NCBI RefSeq assembly: GCF_014109725.1
Contig: NZ_CP058554.1
Span: forward strand, 2,728,001 to 2,792,000
Length of the DNA: 64,000 nucleotides
Reading direction: 5' to 3'
DNA from: Comamonas piscis
GTDB taxonomy: Bacteria > Pseudomonadota > Gammaproteobacteria > Burkholderiales > Burkholderiaceae_C
The notes below the pieces were generated by a model. It was given only the letters and a program-made list of their open reading frames with translations. It made no database searches and was not told the DNA's origin. Both the position numbers and the translations under genes were made by a program. Position 1 is the stretch's first letter. Every line of letters starts with the position of its first letter. This document shows positions 1 through 9,004 of this stretch, one piece after another.

Positions 1-324
1 CTTTTCGCGTTGATCGCGCGCTGTTGTGAGTTGTCGGGATTCGGTGCATGTGCACCAGATTGAGCAGTCATCTATCGCATTCTGAAGTCCACGAAGGGGT
101 CAGCCTCAAGGTACTGGGTGGGTAAGAGGGCATGCGGGTTTGTTTAACCCTCATGCATTCCATAGTTGCAAACTTTGGAAATGAGTTTGCCAAATTTGCA
201 AACTGCTTTCACCACGCTGTGAAGACAGCCCGATGGAACGGAAAACTGAGGAAAAGTGGCTACATGGTGGCTACTAGTAAAAGAAAAACCCCGCTATCTT
301 TAAATAGCGGGGCTTCTTTACTGT
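1..324. other. Left-edge stretch without a supported gene
   Basis: I see no convincing coding region here. The one open frame of about 70 codons runs through the terminator and into the tRNA, so it is spurious. The stretch is less GC-rich than its neighbours. It holds an 8-base direct repeat (GTGGCTAC at 256-263 and 267-274) and the terminator of the tRNA gene. It lies at the 3' end of a tRNA, a common integration site for mobile elements, so an integration scar or element end is possible but unproven. Confidence 0.5.
286..312 (-). terminator. Rho-independent terminator of tRNA-Thr
   Basis: Two 9-base arms (289-297 and 304-312) pair perfectly around a 6-base loop. On the minus strand the hairpin is followed by a T-rich run (TTTTTCTTTT), as expected for a terminator directly downstream of the leftward tRNA gene. 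Confidence 0.85.
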
Positions 325-400
325 TGGTGCCGGAGAGATGAATCGAACACCCGACCTTCTCATTACGAATGAGCTGCTCTACCGACTGAGCTACACCGGC
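325..400 (-). tRNA. tRNA-Thr (anticodon CGT)
   Basis: The reverse complement folds as a cloverleaf. The acceptor starts GCCGGTG, the D arm is GCTC...GAGC, and the anticodon loop TTCGTAA places CGT (365-367) at positions 34-36. The T loop TTCGATT is standard and the 3' end encodes CCA (325-327 on the complement). There is a weak pair in the acceptor stem and one at the top of the anticodon stem, neither disabling. CGT reads the ACG threonine codon. Confidence 0.93.
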
Positions 401-453
401 GTTAGAGAGAAATTATAGCGTGAAATTTCAGCCCTAAGATCAAGTTGCGGAAT

Positions 454-1461
454 TTATGCTTCCGTGTGGTAGCGGGTGACGCGTTCGACCTCGTTCTTCG
501 AGCCCAGGACCACGCTGACGCGCTCGTGCAGCTTGGTGGGTTGGATGTCGAGGATGCGGTCGCGGCCGTTGGTGGCGGCGCCGCCGGCTTGTTCTACCAG
601 CCAGGCCATGGGGTTGGCTTCGTACATCAGGCGCAGCTTGCCGGGCTTGTTGGGTTCGCGCTTGTCCCAGGGGTACATGAAGACGCCGCCACGGGTGAGG
701 ATGCGGTGTACGTCAGCGACCATGGAGGCGATCCAGCGCATGTTGAAGTCCTTGTTGCGGGGGCCTTCCACACCGGCCAGGCATTCGTCCACATAGCGCT
801 TGACGGGGGCATCCCAGTGGCGCATGTTGCTCATGTTGATCGCGAATTCCTTGGTGTCCTCAGGGATGCGCACGTTCTCCTGGGTCAGCACAAAGCTGCC
901 TTGCTCGCGATCCAGGGTGAACATGGCCACGCCGTCGCCAAAGGTCAGCACCAGGGTGGTTTGTGGGCCGTAGACGCAGTAGCCGGCGGCCACTTGCTGG
1001 GCGCCGGCTTGCAGAAAGTCGTTCTCCGTCACGCCAGGGTGGCCTTCGGGCTTTTTGAGCACGCTGAAAATGGTGCCAATGGACACGTTCACGTCGATGT
1101 TGGACGAGCCGTCGAGCGGGTCGAACATCAGCAGGTATTCGCCTTGCGGGTAGCGGTTGGGCACCAGGTAGATGCTGTCCATCTCTTCGGAGGCCATGGC
1201 GGCCAGGTGGCCACCCCATTCATTGGCTTCGATCAGCACTTCGTTGGCGATGATGTCGAGCTTTTTCTGCACTTCGCCTTGCACGTTCTCGCTACCGGCG
1301 GTGCCCAGCACATCGCCCAGCGCGCCTTTGTTGACGCTGTGGCTGATGCGCTTGCACGCGCGGGCCACCACTTCGATCAGCAGGCGCAGCTGGGCGGGGA
1401 TGAGGCCGTCTACGCGTTGCTGCTCGACAAGGTAGCGGCTGAGGGTGATGTTTTTCTTCAT
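454..1461 (-). CDS. fbp: Fructose-1,6-bisphosphatase, class 1
   Basis: This is the class 1 FBPase, which removes the 1-phosphate of fructose 1,6-bisphosphate in gluconeogenesis and, in autotrophs, the Calvin cycle. The 335-residue protein is full length. It carries the metal and phosphate motif [12 protein letters not shown] and the C-terminal active-site block around [14 protein letters not shown]. The frame stays open upstream, but the ATG at 1461 is preceded by AAGGAG at good spacing and gives the canonical N-terminus ([14 protein letters not shown]), so I chose it. It is the last gene of a leftward run with the TPR-like protein, pepN and a HAD phosphatase, 38 bases behind the gene before it. 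Confidence 0.96.
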   Translation of the reverse strand: MKKNITLSRYLVEQQRVDGLIPAQLRLLIEVVARACKRISHSVNKGALGDVLGTAGSENVQGEVQKKLDIIANEVLIEANEWGGHLAAMASEEMDSIYLVPNRYPQGEYLLMFDPLDGSSNIDVNVSIGTIFSVLKKPEGHPGVTENDFLQAGAQQVAAGYCVYGPQTTLVLTFGDGVAMFTLDREQGSFVLTQENVRIPEDTKEFAINMSNMRHWDAPVKRYVDECLAGVEGPRNKDFNMRWIASMVADVHRILTRGGVFMYPWDKREPNKPGKLRLMYEANPMAWLVEQAGGAATNGRDRILDIQPTKLHERVSVVLGSKNEVERVTRYHTEA

Positions 1462-1499
1462 GGGTTGAACTCCTTCAAACTTGGTCAATCTGGGTGGGC

Positions 1500-2609
1500 T
1501 CAGCGCTTGGGCTGGCGCGGGGGCTGTTGGGGTGGCTGCTGGGCTGGCTGTTGCGCTCGCTGTGGCGCTGGTGGCGCTGCCTCGCGGCCGTTCAGCTCGT
1601 CGCGCAGTTGTTGGGCGCGGGCCAGTTGGTCGCTGTGCCCTTGGGCGCGGGCATATTGCTCGTAGGTGCTCAGCCACTGATGCGCTTGCTGCGGGTCATT
1701 TTGTTCATGGGCCAGCACCATCAGCTGGAAGTAGCTGTCGTACACAGTGGCATGGTCGCCAGCGCCCAGGGCGATTTGCAGGCGCTCTTGCAGGTACTTG
1801 CGGGCGGCGTCCATCTGGCCGAGCTTGTAGCTGTTTTGTGCCAGGTTGGCCAGCAGGCCGCGCAGGCGCGGGGTCTCGCCCAGCGCTTGCAGCCGCTCGC
1901 GCGCTACCGGCAGCAGCCACTGGTTGGTCTGCAGGGCCTGGCGGTACTGGCCTTGCTCGTGCAGCACATAGCCCAGGTCTTCGTACACGCCCAGTATCTG
2001 CAGCTGGGTGGGGTAGTCGGCCGGCTGCGGGGTAGGGCCGCTGTTGTCCCAGCGCATTTGCGTGGGCAGTTTGGCGATTTGCGACAGCGGGTACTGCACG
2101 GCGAGGGCCTGTGCCGGTTTCAGCGCCGCCTCGTAGCGGCCGCTGTCCGCCAGCCAGCGGATGCTGGCGATGCTCAGCTCCAGGTGCTGGTAAGCCCATT
2201 GCGGATCGCTGGGCTTGGGCATTGCCACCAAGGCTTTTTGTGCAGCCTGGCCGGCGTCGTCGGTCATGCCACGGCGGTTGAAGATCGTGGCCTGGGTGTA
2301 GTACAGCCGGAAAAAATCCAGCGGCGGCGCCTTGGTGCGCTTGAGTATCGGTTCAAGCGCCTGCAAGTCGGCGCTCATCGCGCTGCCGCTAAAGCGACCG
2401 CCTTCGCTGAACACGGTAGCGTAGAGCGGCGCAAAGCGCTTTTCAAAATTGTTGCTGGCGGTGGTGGGCAGCGCATCAGCCGAGGATGAGGCGGCCGCTG
2501 GGGCATTGCGGCCCGTTTGCGCGTGGGCCACGATGGGCATGGCTGCAGCCAAGCCGGCCAGGGCAGCGATGCCCTGGGCCAGCAGCTGGTGGCGCATGCC
2601 GGGTCGCAT
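1500..2609 (-). CDS. Secreted TPR-like protein of unknown function
   Basis: A protein of about 369 residues with an N-terminal signal peptide ending near AHAQ. The body is helical and Ala/Leu-rich, resembling tetratricopeptide repeats (for example around [20 protein letters not shown] and the repeated A-x3-Y/L spacing). The tail is very rich in Pro and Gln (about the last 35 residues). The ATG at 2609 shares its A with the pepN stop codon (TGATG), which suggests translational coupling; a second ATG at 2597 is also possible. It probably acts in the periplasm. I do not recognise a specific function, and the link with pepN is by position only. Confidence 0.8.
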   Translation of the reverse strand: MRPGMRHQLLAQGIAALAGLAAAMPIVAHAQTGRNAPAAASSSADALPTTASNNFEKRFAPLYATVFSEGGRFSGSAMSADLQALEPILKRTKAPPLDFFRLYYTQATIFNRRGMTDDAGQAAQKALVAMPKPSDPQWAYQHLELSIASIRWLADSGRYEAALKPAQALAVQYPLSQIAKLPTQMRWDNSGPTPQPADYPTQLQILGVYEDLGYVLHEQGQYRQALQTNQWLLPVARERLQALGETPRLRGLLANLAQNSYKLGQMDAARKYLQERLQIALGAGDHATVYDSYFQLMVLAHEQNDPQQAHQWLSTYEQYARAQGHSDQLARAQQLRDELNGREAAPPAPQRAQQPAQQPPQQPPRQPKR

Positions 2610-5347
2610 CAGTCGGCCATGGCGCGGGTGATGACCTCGCGCACATCGTTGCTGAGCTTGGGCTTGGCGGCGACCTTGGCGATGGCGTCGCCTGCCGCTT
2701 GGCGGTAGGGCTCGGCCAGCTTTTTCCAGCGGTCCAGCGAACGGGCGAGGCGGGCAGCGACCTGTGGGTTGATGGCGTCGAGCGCAATCACCTGGTCGGC
2801 CCAGAAGGCGTAGCCAGCGCCATCGGCGCGGTGGAAGCCACCGGGGTTGCCGTTGCAGTAGCTGAAGATCACGCTGCGGGCGCGGTTGGGGTTTTTGATA
2901 TTGAAGTCGGGCTGCTTCATCAGCGCGCGCACGGCGGGAAGGGCGCTGCCGTTGATGTCGGGTGCGCCGGCCTGCAGTGCAAACCACTTGTCCAGCACCA
3001 GCTCGTCGTTCTTGAACAGCTGGTGGAAGCTCTGGATCGCCGCGTCGGCCAGTGGGCTGCCGCTCACCACCAACGCGCTCAGGGCGTTGTAGCGGTCGGT
3101 CATGTTGCCTGCGTCCTTGTAGCGCTGCAGGGTCTTGCCAGGCCAGACCTGGTCGCCCGATGCACGTGCGGCCACGCAGAGCATCAGCAGCGCATGGCCG
3201 GCCAATGCGCGCTTGCCGGCGCTCACCGCATCGGGCACATAGGCGCCGGTGTTGCTGCATTCGTCATAGGCCCAGGCCCAGTCGGCTGCCAGCTCGGTGG
3301 CCAGTTGCTGGCGCATGGCTTCGCGCACGGCGTGCACGGTTTGCGGGTCTACCGGGTCGAGCTGCTCGGTGATGTAGGCCTCGGACGGCAGGGTGACTGC
3401 CAGGTCCTTGAAAGCGGCGTCCAGTTGCGGATCGCGCAGCACGTCGCGCATGGCTTGCACGAAGGAGGCGGGCAGCAGATTGGCTTGCAGTGCAGGCGCA
3501 TCGGCACCGGCAGTGCTGCGTGCGGCAATGGCTTGCAGTGCAAAGCGCAGGCCCAGGCGTTGGCCGGCTTCCCAGCGGTTGAAGGCGTCTTCGTCGTGGG
3601 CCAGCAGGTGCAGGAGGGCGTCGTCGCTCTCTTCGATCTGCAGTACCACGGGCGCGCTGAAGTTGCGCAGCAGCGATGGGGCAGGGGCTTGCTCGACACC
3701 GTCGAAGACGATGGTGTGCGATGCCTCGGTCAGCACCACAGTGTGGTTGGTGGCGCTGTGGGCGATGCTGCTGAGCGCCTGGCTGGGGCGAATGGTCAAA
3801 GGCAGGCTGCGGCCGTCGTCTGCCAGCAGGCCCAGGGTGACGGGGATCACAAACGGCTCTTTGCCAGGCTGGCCCGGGGTGGCGGGGCAGGACTGGGTGA
3901 GGGTCAGGGTGTAGGTCTGCGCTTCTGCGTCGTATACGCCTTGTGCAGCCACGCGGGGCGTGCCCGATTGGCTGTACCAGCGCTTGAACTGCGGCAGGTG
4001 CTGGGCCAGCGGCGAGTCGGGGTTGGCATCGGCGATGGCCTGGGCAAAGTCGTCGCAGGTCACGGCCTGGCCGTCATGGCGCTCAAAGTAAAGCTTCATG
4101 CCCTTGGCAAAGCCTTCGCGGCCCACCAGGGTGGACTGCATGCGCACCACTTCCGAGCCTTTTTCGTAAATGGTGACGGTGTAGAAGTTGTTGATTTCGA
4201 GGTAGCTGTCCGGGCGCACCGGGTGGGCCATGGGGCCGGCGTCCTCGGGGAATTGCACCGTGCGCAGCACACGCACATCGTCAATGCGCTTGACGGCGCG
4301 GGCCGAGGCGCTGCCGGCCATGTCCATGCTGAACTCCTGGTCGCGGAAGACGGTGAGGCCTTCCTTGAGCGAGAGCTGGAACCAGTCGCGGCAGGTGACG
4401 CGGTCACCCGTCCAGTTGTGGAAGTATTCGTGGCCCACCACCGACTCAATATTGGCGTAGTCAGCATCGGTCGCGGTGGCCTGGCTGGCCAGCACGTACT
4501 TGGTGTTGAAGATGTTCAGGCCCTTGTTTTCCATCGCGCCCATGTTGAAGTCGCCGGTGGCGACGATCATGAAGCGGTCCAGATCCAGGCTCAGGCCAAA
4601 GCGGGCTTCGTCCCAGGCGATGGAGGCCATCAGCGAGTTCATCGCGTGCTCGGTCTTCTCCAGATCGCCGGGGCGCACAAAGACCTGCAGCAGGTGCTCA
4701 TTGCCAGCGCGGCTTTTGATCTTTTGCTCGCGGGCGACCAGGTTGCCGGCCACCAGTGCAAACAGGTAGCAGGGCTTTTTGTGGGGATCGACCCACTTGG
4801 CAAAGTGGCGGCCTTCGTTGCCCGGGCCTTGCAGATCCCCTTGCTCAACCAGGTTGCCGTTGGACAGCAGCACCGGGAACTGGGCCTTGTTGGCGCGCAG
4901 GGTAACGGTGTACATGGCCATCACATCGGGACGGTCGAGGAAATAAGTGATGCGGCGGAAGCCCTCAGCCTCGCACTGCGTGAAGAACGAACCACTGCTG
5001 GTGTACAGGCCCATCAGCTTGGTGTTCTTCTCGGGCATGCAGGTGGTGAAGATCTCCAGGTCCACCGGGTCGCTGCCCTCGGGCAGGTTCTCCAGTACCA
5101 GGTCGGAGCCATCCATCTTGAACGAGGAGGCGGCGCCGTTGACCATCACGCGGGCCAGGTTCAGCTCATCGCCGTTCAGGTGCAGCGGCTGGGCTGGCAC
5201 ATCGGGGTTGCGGCGCACGCGCATCTTGTTGAGCACGCGTGTCTTGGCCGGGTCCAGATCGAATGTCAGGTCGACCGTATCAATCCACCATGCGGGTGCC
5301 TGGTAGTCGGCGCGGTACACGGTGTGTGCTTGTCCTTCACGCATCAT
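2609..5347 (-). CDS. pepN: Aminopeptidase N (M1 family)
   Basis: A zinc metallopeptidase that removes N-terminal residues from peptides in the cytosol. The 912 residues match the length of PepN. Visible motifs are the exopeptidase signature GAMENKGLNIFN and the zinc site HEYFHNWTG followed by the downstream glutamate in LSLKEGLTVFRDQE. The N-terminal beta domain and the long helical C-terminal domain are both present. The 5' end overlaps the HAD phosphatase gene by 11 bases and the 3' end overlaps the TPR-like gene by one base, so the three are very likely one operon. Two in-frame ATGs lie together (5347 and 5344). Confidence 0.97.
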   Translation of the reverse strand: MMREGQAHTVYRADYQAPAWWIDTVDLTFDLDPAKTRVLNKMRVRRNPDVPAQPLHLNGDELNLARVMVNGAASSFKMDGSDLVLENLPEGSDPVDLEIFTTCMPEKNTKLMGLYTSSGSFFTQCEAEGFRRITYFLDRPDVMAMYTVTLRANKAQFPVLLSNGNLVEQGDLQGPGNEGRHFAKWVDPHKKPCYLFALVAGNLVAREQKIKSRAGNEHLLQVFVRPGDLEKTEHAMNSLMASIAWDEARFGLSLDLDRFMIVATGDFNMGAMENKGLNIFNTKYVLASQATATDADYANIESVVGHEYFHNWTGDRVTCRDWFQLSLKEGLTVFRDQEFSMDMAGSASARAVKRIDDVRVLRTVQFPEDAGPMAHPVRPDSYLEINNFYTVTIYEKGSEVVRMQSTLVGREGFAKGMKLYFERHDGQAVTCDDFAQAIADANPDSPLAQHLPQFKRWYSQSGTPRVAAQGVYDAEAQTYTLTLTQSCPATPGQPGKEPFVIPVTLGLLADDGRSLPLTIRPSQALSSIAHSATNHTVVLTEASHTIVFDGVEQAPAPSLLRNFSAPVVLQIEESDDALLHLLAHDEDAFNRWEAGQRLGLRFALQAIAARSTAGADAPALQANLLPASFVQAMRDVLRDPQLDAAFKDLAVTLPSEAYITEQLDPVDPQTVHAVREAMRQQLATELAADWAWAYDECSNTGAYVPDAVSAGKRALAGHALLMLCVAARASGDQVWPGKTLQRYKDAGNMTDRYNALSALVVSGSPLADAAIQSFHQLFKNDELVLDKWFALQAGAPDINGSALPAVRALMKQPDFNIKNPNRARSVIFSYCNGNPGGFHRADGAGYAFWADQVIALDAINPQVAARLARSLDRWKKLAEPYRQAAGDAIAKVAAKPKLSNDVREVITRAMAD

Positions 5348-6008
5348 GGAGCTTCTCCAAAAATTGGTTGTTGATCAGGGTCGAAAAATTGGGCGCCCAT
5401 GCCAAGACATGGGGGCCGCTCAATTGCAGGGCATCGTGCGTGGTGCCAATGCCCACCGCACGCATGCCGGCGCGCCGCGCCGCTTCAATGCCGTGCGGCG
5501 CATCTTCAAACACGATGCAGGCAGCGGGGTCGATCGCCAGGCGCTCGGCTGCCTTCAGAAAAATATCGGGGTGGGGCTTGCCGGGCAGGCCCTCGTCACC
5601 ACGGGCAATCGCCTGGGCGGGGGGCTGCATCTGCAGGTTGTCCAGCACAAAGCGCACGTTATCTTGGTCGCCTGCGGTGCCAATAGCCACTTTGAGGCTC
5701 ATTGCTCGTGCCTGGGCCTGAAAGCTGGCAAAGCCATCGACCGCACTGAAGTTGGCGGCGAACAGCTCGCGGTAAATGCCTTCCTTCTCTGCGGTGATGC
5801 GCTCGCTCTCGTCGGCGCTCACCGTGCGGCCCATCAGCGCGCAGGCGCATTCAAAGGCATTCTTGCCGGTGGTTTGGGCCATAAAGGCCGGCACATCCAG
5901 ATCCATGGCATGGCGGCGTGCGTATTCCACCCAGGCCTGCGTGTGCCAGGGCATGGAATCGACCATGGTGCCGTCCATGTCAAAAATCAGCGCTTCGATC
6001 GCGGGCAT
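5337..6008 (-). CDS. HAD-family phosphatase, beta-phosphoglucomutase-like
   Basis: A 223-residue haloacid dehalogenase hydrolase of the subfamily with a helical cap after motif I. Motif I is FDMDGTMVDS, motif II includes the threonine of AIGTAGD, the motif III lysine is in GKPHPDIF, and motif IV is the acidic VFEDAPHGI. This arrangement is typical of beta-phosphoglucomutases and small sugar-phosphate phosphatases. The substrate cannot be read from sequence. It is the first gene of the HAD-pepN-TPR-fbp run and starts 112 bases after prfB ends. Confidence 0.9.
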   Translation of the reverse strand: MPAIEALIFDMDGTMVDSMPWHTQAWVEYARRHAMDLDVPAFMAQTTGKNAFECACALMGRTVSADESERITAEKEGIYRELFAANFSAVDGFASFQAQARAMSLKVAIGTAGDQDNVRFVLDNLQMQPPAQAIARGDEGLPGKPHPDIFLKAAERLAIDPAACIVFEDAPHGIEAARRAGMRAVGIGTTHDALQLSGPHVLAWAPNFSTLINNQFLEKLHDA

Positions 6009-6120
6009 GGGCTTGTCTTCCGGTTCGGATCAGCTGGGAGGCCCAGCCCATCGACAGATTGGCTGTGGCCAACCGCATGCGCGGCTTGGAGGGCGCGCTG
6101 CATGGGGTGGGCCACAGGTT

Positions 6121-7225
6121 TTAAACGCCTTGCTTGAGCGAGGCTTCGATGAACACGTCCAGGTCGCCGTCCAGCACCTTTTGGGTGGCGGAGACTTCGA
6201 CGTTGGTGCGCAGGTCCTTGATACGGCTGTTGTCCAGCACGTAGCTGCGGATCTGGTGGCCCCAGCCCACATCGGTCTTGGTGTCTTCCAGCTTTTGCTG
6301 CTCTTCCATGCGCTTGCGCATTTCGAAGTCATAGAGCTTGGAGCGCAGGCGCTGCCAGGCCACATCGCGGTTGCTGTGCTGGCTGCGGCCATCCTGGCAC
6401 TGCACGACGATGCCGGTGGGCATGTGGGTCAGGCGCACGGCCGAGTCGGTCTTGTTGATGTGCTGACCACCCGCGCCGGAGGCACGGTAGGTGTCGGTAC
6501 GCACATCCGAGGGGTTGATGTTGATCTCGATGGAGTCATCAATCTCGGGGTAGACAAACAGCGACGAGAAGCTGGTGTGGCGGCCACCCGACGAGTCAAA
6601 CGGGCTCTTGCGCACGAGGCGGTGCACACCGGTTTCGGTGCGCAGCAGGCCAAAGGCGTATTCGCCTTCGATCTTGATCGTGGCGCTCTTGATGCCGGCG
6701 ATGTCGCCCGGGGTTTCTTCTTCGACCGTGGCCTTGAAGCCCTTGCGCTCGGCGTACTTGAGGTACTGGCGCAGCAGCATGCTGGCCCAGTCGCAAGCCT
6801 CGGTGCCACCGGCGCCGGCCTGGATGTCGACAAAGCAGTTGAGCGGGTCGGCCTCATTGCGGAACATGCGGCGGAACTCGAGCTCCTCGATCAGCGGGCG
6901 CAGCTTGGCAGCCTCGGCCTCGATGGTCTCCAGGCCCGCTTCATCGCCTTCTTCCTTGCTCATCTCGAAGAGCTCGGTGTTGTCGGCCAGCTCGCTATTG
7001 AGCTTTTGCAAGGTCAGCACGACGGAGTCGAGTGCCTTCTTTTCCTTGCCCAGCTCCTGGGCCTTTTTAGGGTCGTTCCAGACGCTGGGGTCTTCCAGCG
7101 AGGCGTTTACTGTGCGCAGTCGTTCGTACTTTGCATCGTAGTCAAAGATACCTCCGAAGCTCTGCTGTCCGGACGGACAGGTCTTCGAGGGTGTTACCGA
7201 TTTGGTTGATGCGTTCTGCTTCCAT
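6121..7225 (-). CDS. prfB: Peptide chain release factor 2 (programmed +1 frameshift)
   Basis: RF2 reads UGA and UAA stop codons and releases the finished protein. The GGQ hydrolysis motif ([16 protein letters not shown]) and the SPF-type anticodon-mimic motif ([14 protein letters not shown]) are both present. Translation from the ATG at 7225 gives the canonical [16 protein letters not shown] start, then meets an in-frame TGA at codon 28. The rest lies in the +1 frame, so the coding span must be read with a frameshift at 7142-7147. A conceptual ATG start in the shifted frame (7230) gives a wrong N-terminus. The usual upstream partner lysS is not next to it in this window. Confidence 0.96.
7142..7160 (-). 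promoter_or_regulatory. prfB: prfB recoding site (CTT TGA, +1 frameshift)
   Basis: On the minus strand the sequence AGG TAT CTT TGA C is the classical RF2 autoregulatory site. It has a Shine-Dalgarno-like AGG a few bases upstream, the slippery CTT, then TGA. When RF2 is scarce the ribosome slips +1 and reads GAC, continuing into the long frame. Confidence 0.95.
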
Positions 7226-7372
7226 GTCACTGCGTCCTATTATTGGGGTCTAGCCCGCTATTGTCTCATGCGGGAAGGGGCTGCCCGGCCAGTGGTGCTT
7301 TAGGGCATATGCTTGATAAATAATGTTTTTGCTCCGGCTGCACCGCGTTTATGGCGCTGGTCGGGCCGGGGA

Positions 7373-8044
7373 TTACTTCCAGGCAAACCGGGGCTGGTCA
7401 AAATGCGCCACGCGGGTGGGCTGCCCCCGCAGGCAAACCTCGCGAAACTGGTAGAGAAACGCCGCCGTCGGCGCCGCCACCCAACTCTGGCCCATGGGCA
7501 TGCGCAGCACCGGGTGCGGCGAGGCGGGCGTTGTCTCCAGCATTGGGGCATCGGCGCGCAGCAGCTCGGTCAGCGGGATGCGGTGCACGCTGGCCACTTC
7601 ATCAGGATTAGGTTGCAGCTGGGCGGTTGCGCCGGCCCACACCACGACCGGGGTGATGACAAAGCCTGATCGCGTCGCGTAATCATCCAGACAGCCCAGC
7701 ACCTGGCTGGGCGGCAGCAGCAGGCCGGCTTCTTCATGCAACTCGCGCAGGGCCGCCTGCTCAGCCGTCTCGCCTGGCTCGATGCGGCCCCCGGGCAGCG
7801 CCCATTGGCCGGGGTGGTTGCGCATATGCAGCGCGCGGCGCGTCAGCAGCAGCGCCGCTGCATCACTCCACACGTCTGGTGCCTGCATGCCTTCCAGGCC
7901 CGCGCCCGGGCCTTCATCGAGCAGCACCAGCGCGACCGCAGCCCGGGCCTGGTCGCTAGGCGCCATGCGTTGCACATCAAAGTGCTGCAAGCGGTGGTGG
8001 ATGCGCGAACGCAGCGCGTCGCTCAGGGTTAGGCGGTCGGTCAT
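7373..8044 (-). CDS. Nudix hydrolase, CoA pyrophosphatase-like
   Basis: A 223-residue protein with a complete Nudix box ([18 protein letters not shown] followed by HEEAGL), so it should hydrolyse a nucleoside diphosphate linked to another group. The region before the box ([22 protein letters not shown]) resembles the NudL/CoA pyrophosphatase group. The actual substrate is not settled by sequence. It lies between prfB and an uncharacterised gene, all leftward, with about 150 bases on each side. Confidence 0.88.
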   Translation of the reverse strand: MTDRLTLSDALRSRIHHRLQHFDVQRMAPSDQARAAVALVLLDEGPGAGLEGMQAPDVWSDAAALLLTRRALHMRNHPGQWALPGGRIEPGETAEQAALRELHEEAGLLLPPSQVLGCLDDYATRSGFVITPVVVWAGATAQLQPNPDEVASVHRIPLTELLRADAPMLETTPASPHPVLRMPMGQSWVAAPTAAFLYQFREVCLRGQPTRVAHFDQPRFAWK

Positions 8045-8107
8045 AAGGCTGCTGCATTGTAGAAGCGGCCCGGCAGCCGCAGGGGCACCGGCGAGACAGG
8101 GGTCAAA

Positions 8108-8200
8108 GGATCTTCTTCAAACCGCTCTTCAAGCGGGATGTATGCGGATTGCCCGAGTCCGCGTTCAGGCCACGGCAGGGTGTTTTGCAGAGGATCCCTG
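8108..8200. repeat. Palindromic dispersed repeat, short copy
   Basis: About 90 bases with inverted ends (AGGATCTTCTTCAAA at the left against TTTTGCAGAGGATCCCT at the right). The right half is nearly identical to the right half of the longer element at 12202-12367 (shared GCCCGAGTCCGCGTTCAG and CACGGCAGGG). This copy lacks the central CAATAGC-CGTA-GCTATTG segment of the long copy. It lies just after the stop of the leftward gene at 8203. Confidence 0.75.
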
Positions 8201-8202
8201 GA

Positions 8203-8742
8203 TCAATTCGACCGGCTTTGTTGGCGTGCGCAGACCTGGAACATTAGGCCAAAAGCCGCATCCGGCCCGAACTGGGCGGGCAGGGGCTCGCCCTGCGCAA
8301 GCAGCAGCTGGCCGTGCATGACGCCAGCGCGGTTGGGCTGAGAGGTGACAAGGATCTGGGGGCCGGAGCCGCCCGGCAGCAGCACCCGCAGGATCTGGCC
8401 CTGGCGGTAGCGGCTGGGGCCCTGGATTTCAAAAATAAGCCGGACGGTGCCATGCGCATGGCCGCTGGTGTCGCAGAGCATGCAATCCACGATGCCGTAA
8501 GCAGCGGCTACGGCCTGGTGACGGGAACGTGCCGTGTCGCTGATTTGGTAGCCGCTCTGCCGCATTCCGCTGGAAGCCTGGGCAAGGCTGCCCGAGGGCG
8601 GGCACTGCTGGCAGTCGCTGCTGGTGCAGGGGGTCGGCGTACTTTTACCGATCTTCAGCGCGATATCGCGCAATTTATTGGGCCGGGGCAGCGGGGGAGG
8701 GTGGCTGTGGGGATTGGAGGGTTGGAACATCGGGGGATACAA
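8203..8742 (-). CDS. Hypothetical protein with paired CxxC motifs
   Basis: A predicted 179-residue protein that I do not recognise. It contains a CxxC (SSDCQQCPPS, with another Cys just before) and a second CxxC (VDCMLCDTSGHAHG), which could bind a metal or form disulfides. It then has a beta-rich segment (TVRLIFEIQG, ILRVLLPGGSG). There is no signal peptide or membrane segment. The N-terminus is proline-rich and the true start could be downstream of 8742. Opposite-strand frames exist but look like shadows. I infer coding from length and composition, so confidence is moderate. Confidence 0.5.
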   Translation of the reverse strand: MYPPMFQPSNPHSHPPPLPRPNKLRDIALKIGKSTPTPCTSSDCQQCPPSGSLAQASSGMRQSGYQISDTARSRHQAVAAAYGIVDCMLCDTSGHAHGTVRLIFEIQGPSRYRQGQILRVLLPGGSGPQILVTSQPNRAGVMHGQLLLAQGEPLPAQFGPDAAFGLMFQVCARQQSRSN

Positions 8743-9004
8743 CGGTATTGAATGGATCGAAGATATCGATAGCTTTTTGCAAATGGTAAGCAGTGAAGCT
8801 TCGATAGAACTTACGGACCGTTGGCGACGAATGCAGATCGAAGACTGCGTAACTCGGCTTGACAGGCTTTGAAGCGCTCAATCAGCAATTGCCGCATCGG
8901 CTAGTTCAAGCTGTGGATGGAAGGCATATGGCGGCCATGGCCAGCGAGGTGTCAAAAAATGCTTTTACACTTGGTTTTTTGACCGACACCGCTGAATTTT
9001 TCTT

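Noticed and set aside
445..1665. Long rightward frame of about 400 codons opposite fbp
   Set aside because: It is the antisense shadow of fbp, Ala/Gly/Val/His-rich with no family match; high-GC codon bias keeps such frames open.
2486..5374. Rightward frame of about 960 codons opposite pepN
   Set aside because: Antisense to a clear M1 peptidase; composition is typical of a shadow (Gly, Val, His rich) and no domain is visible.
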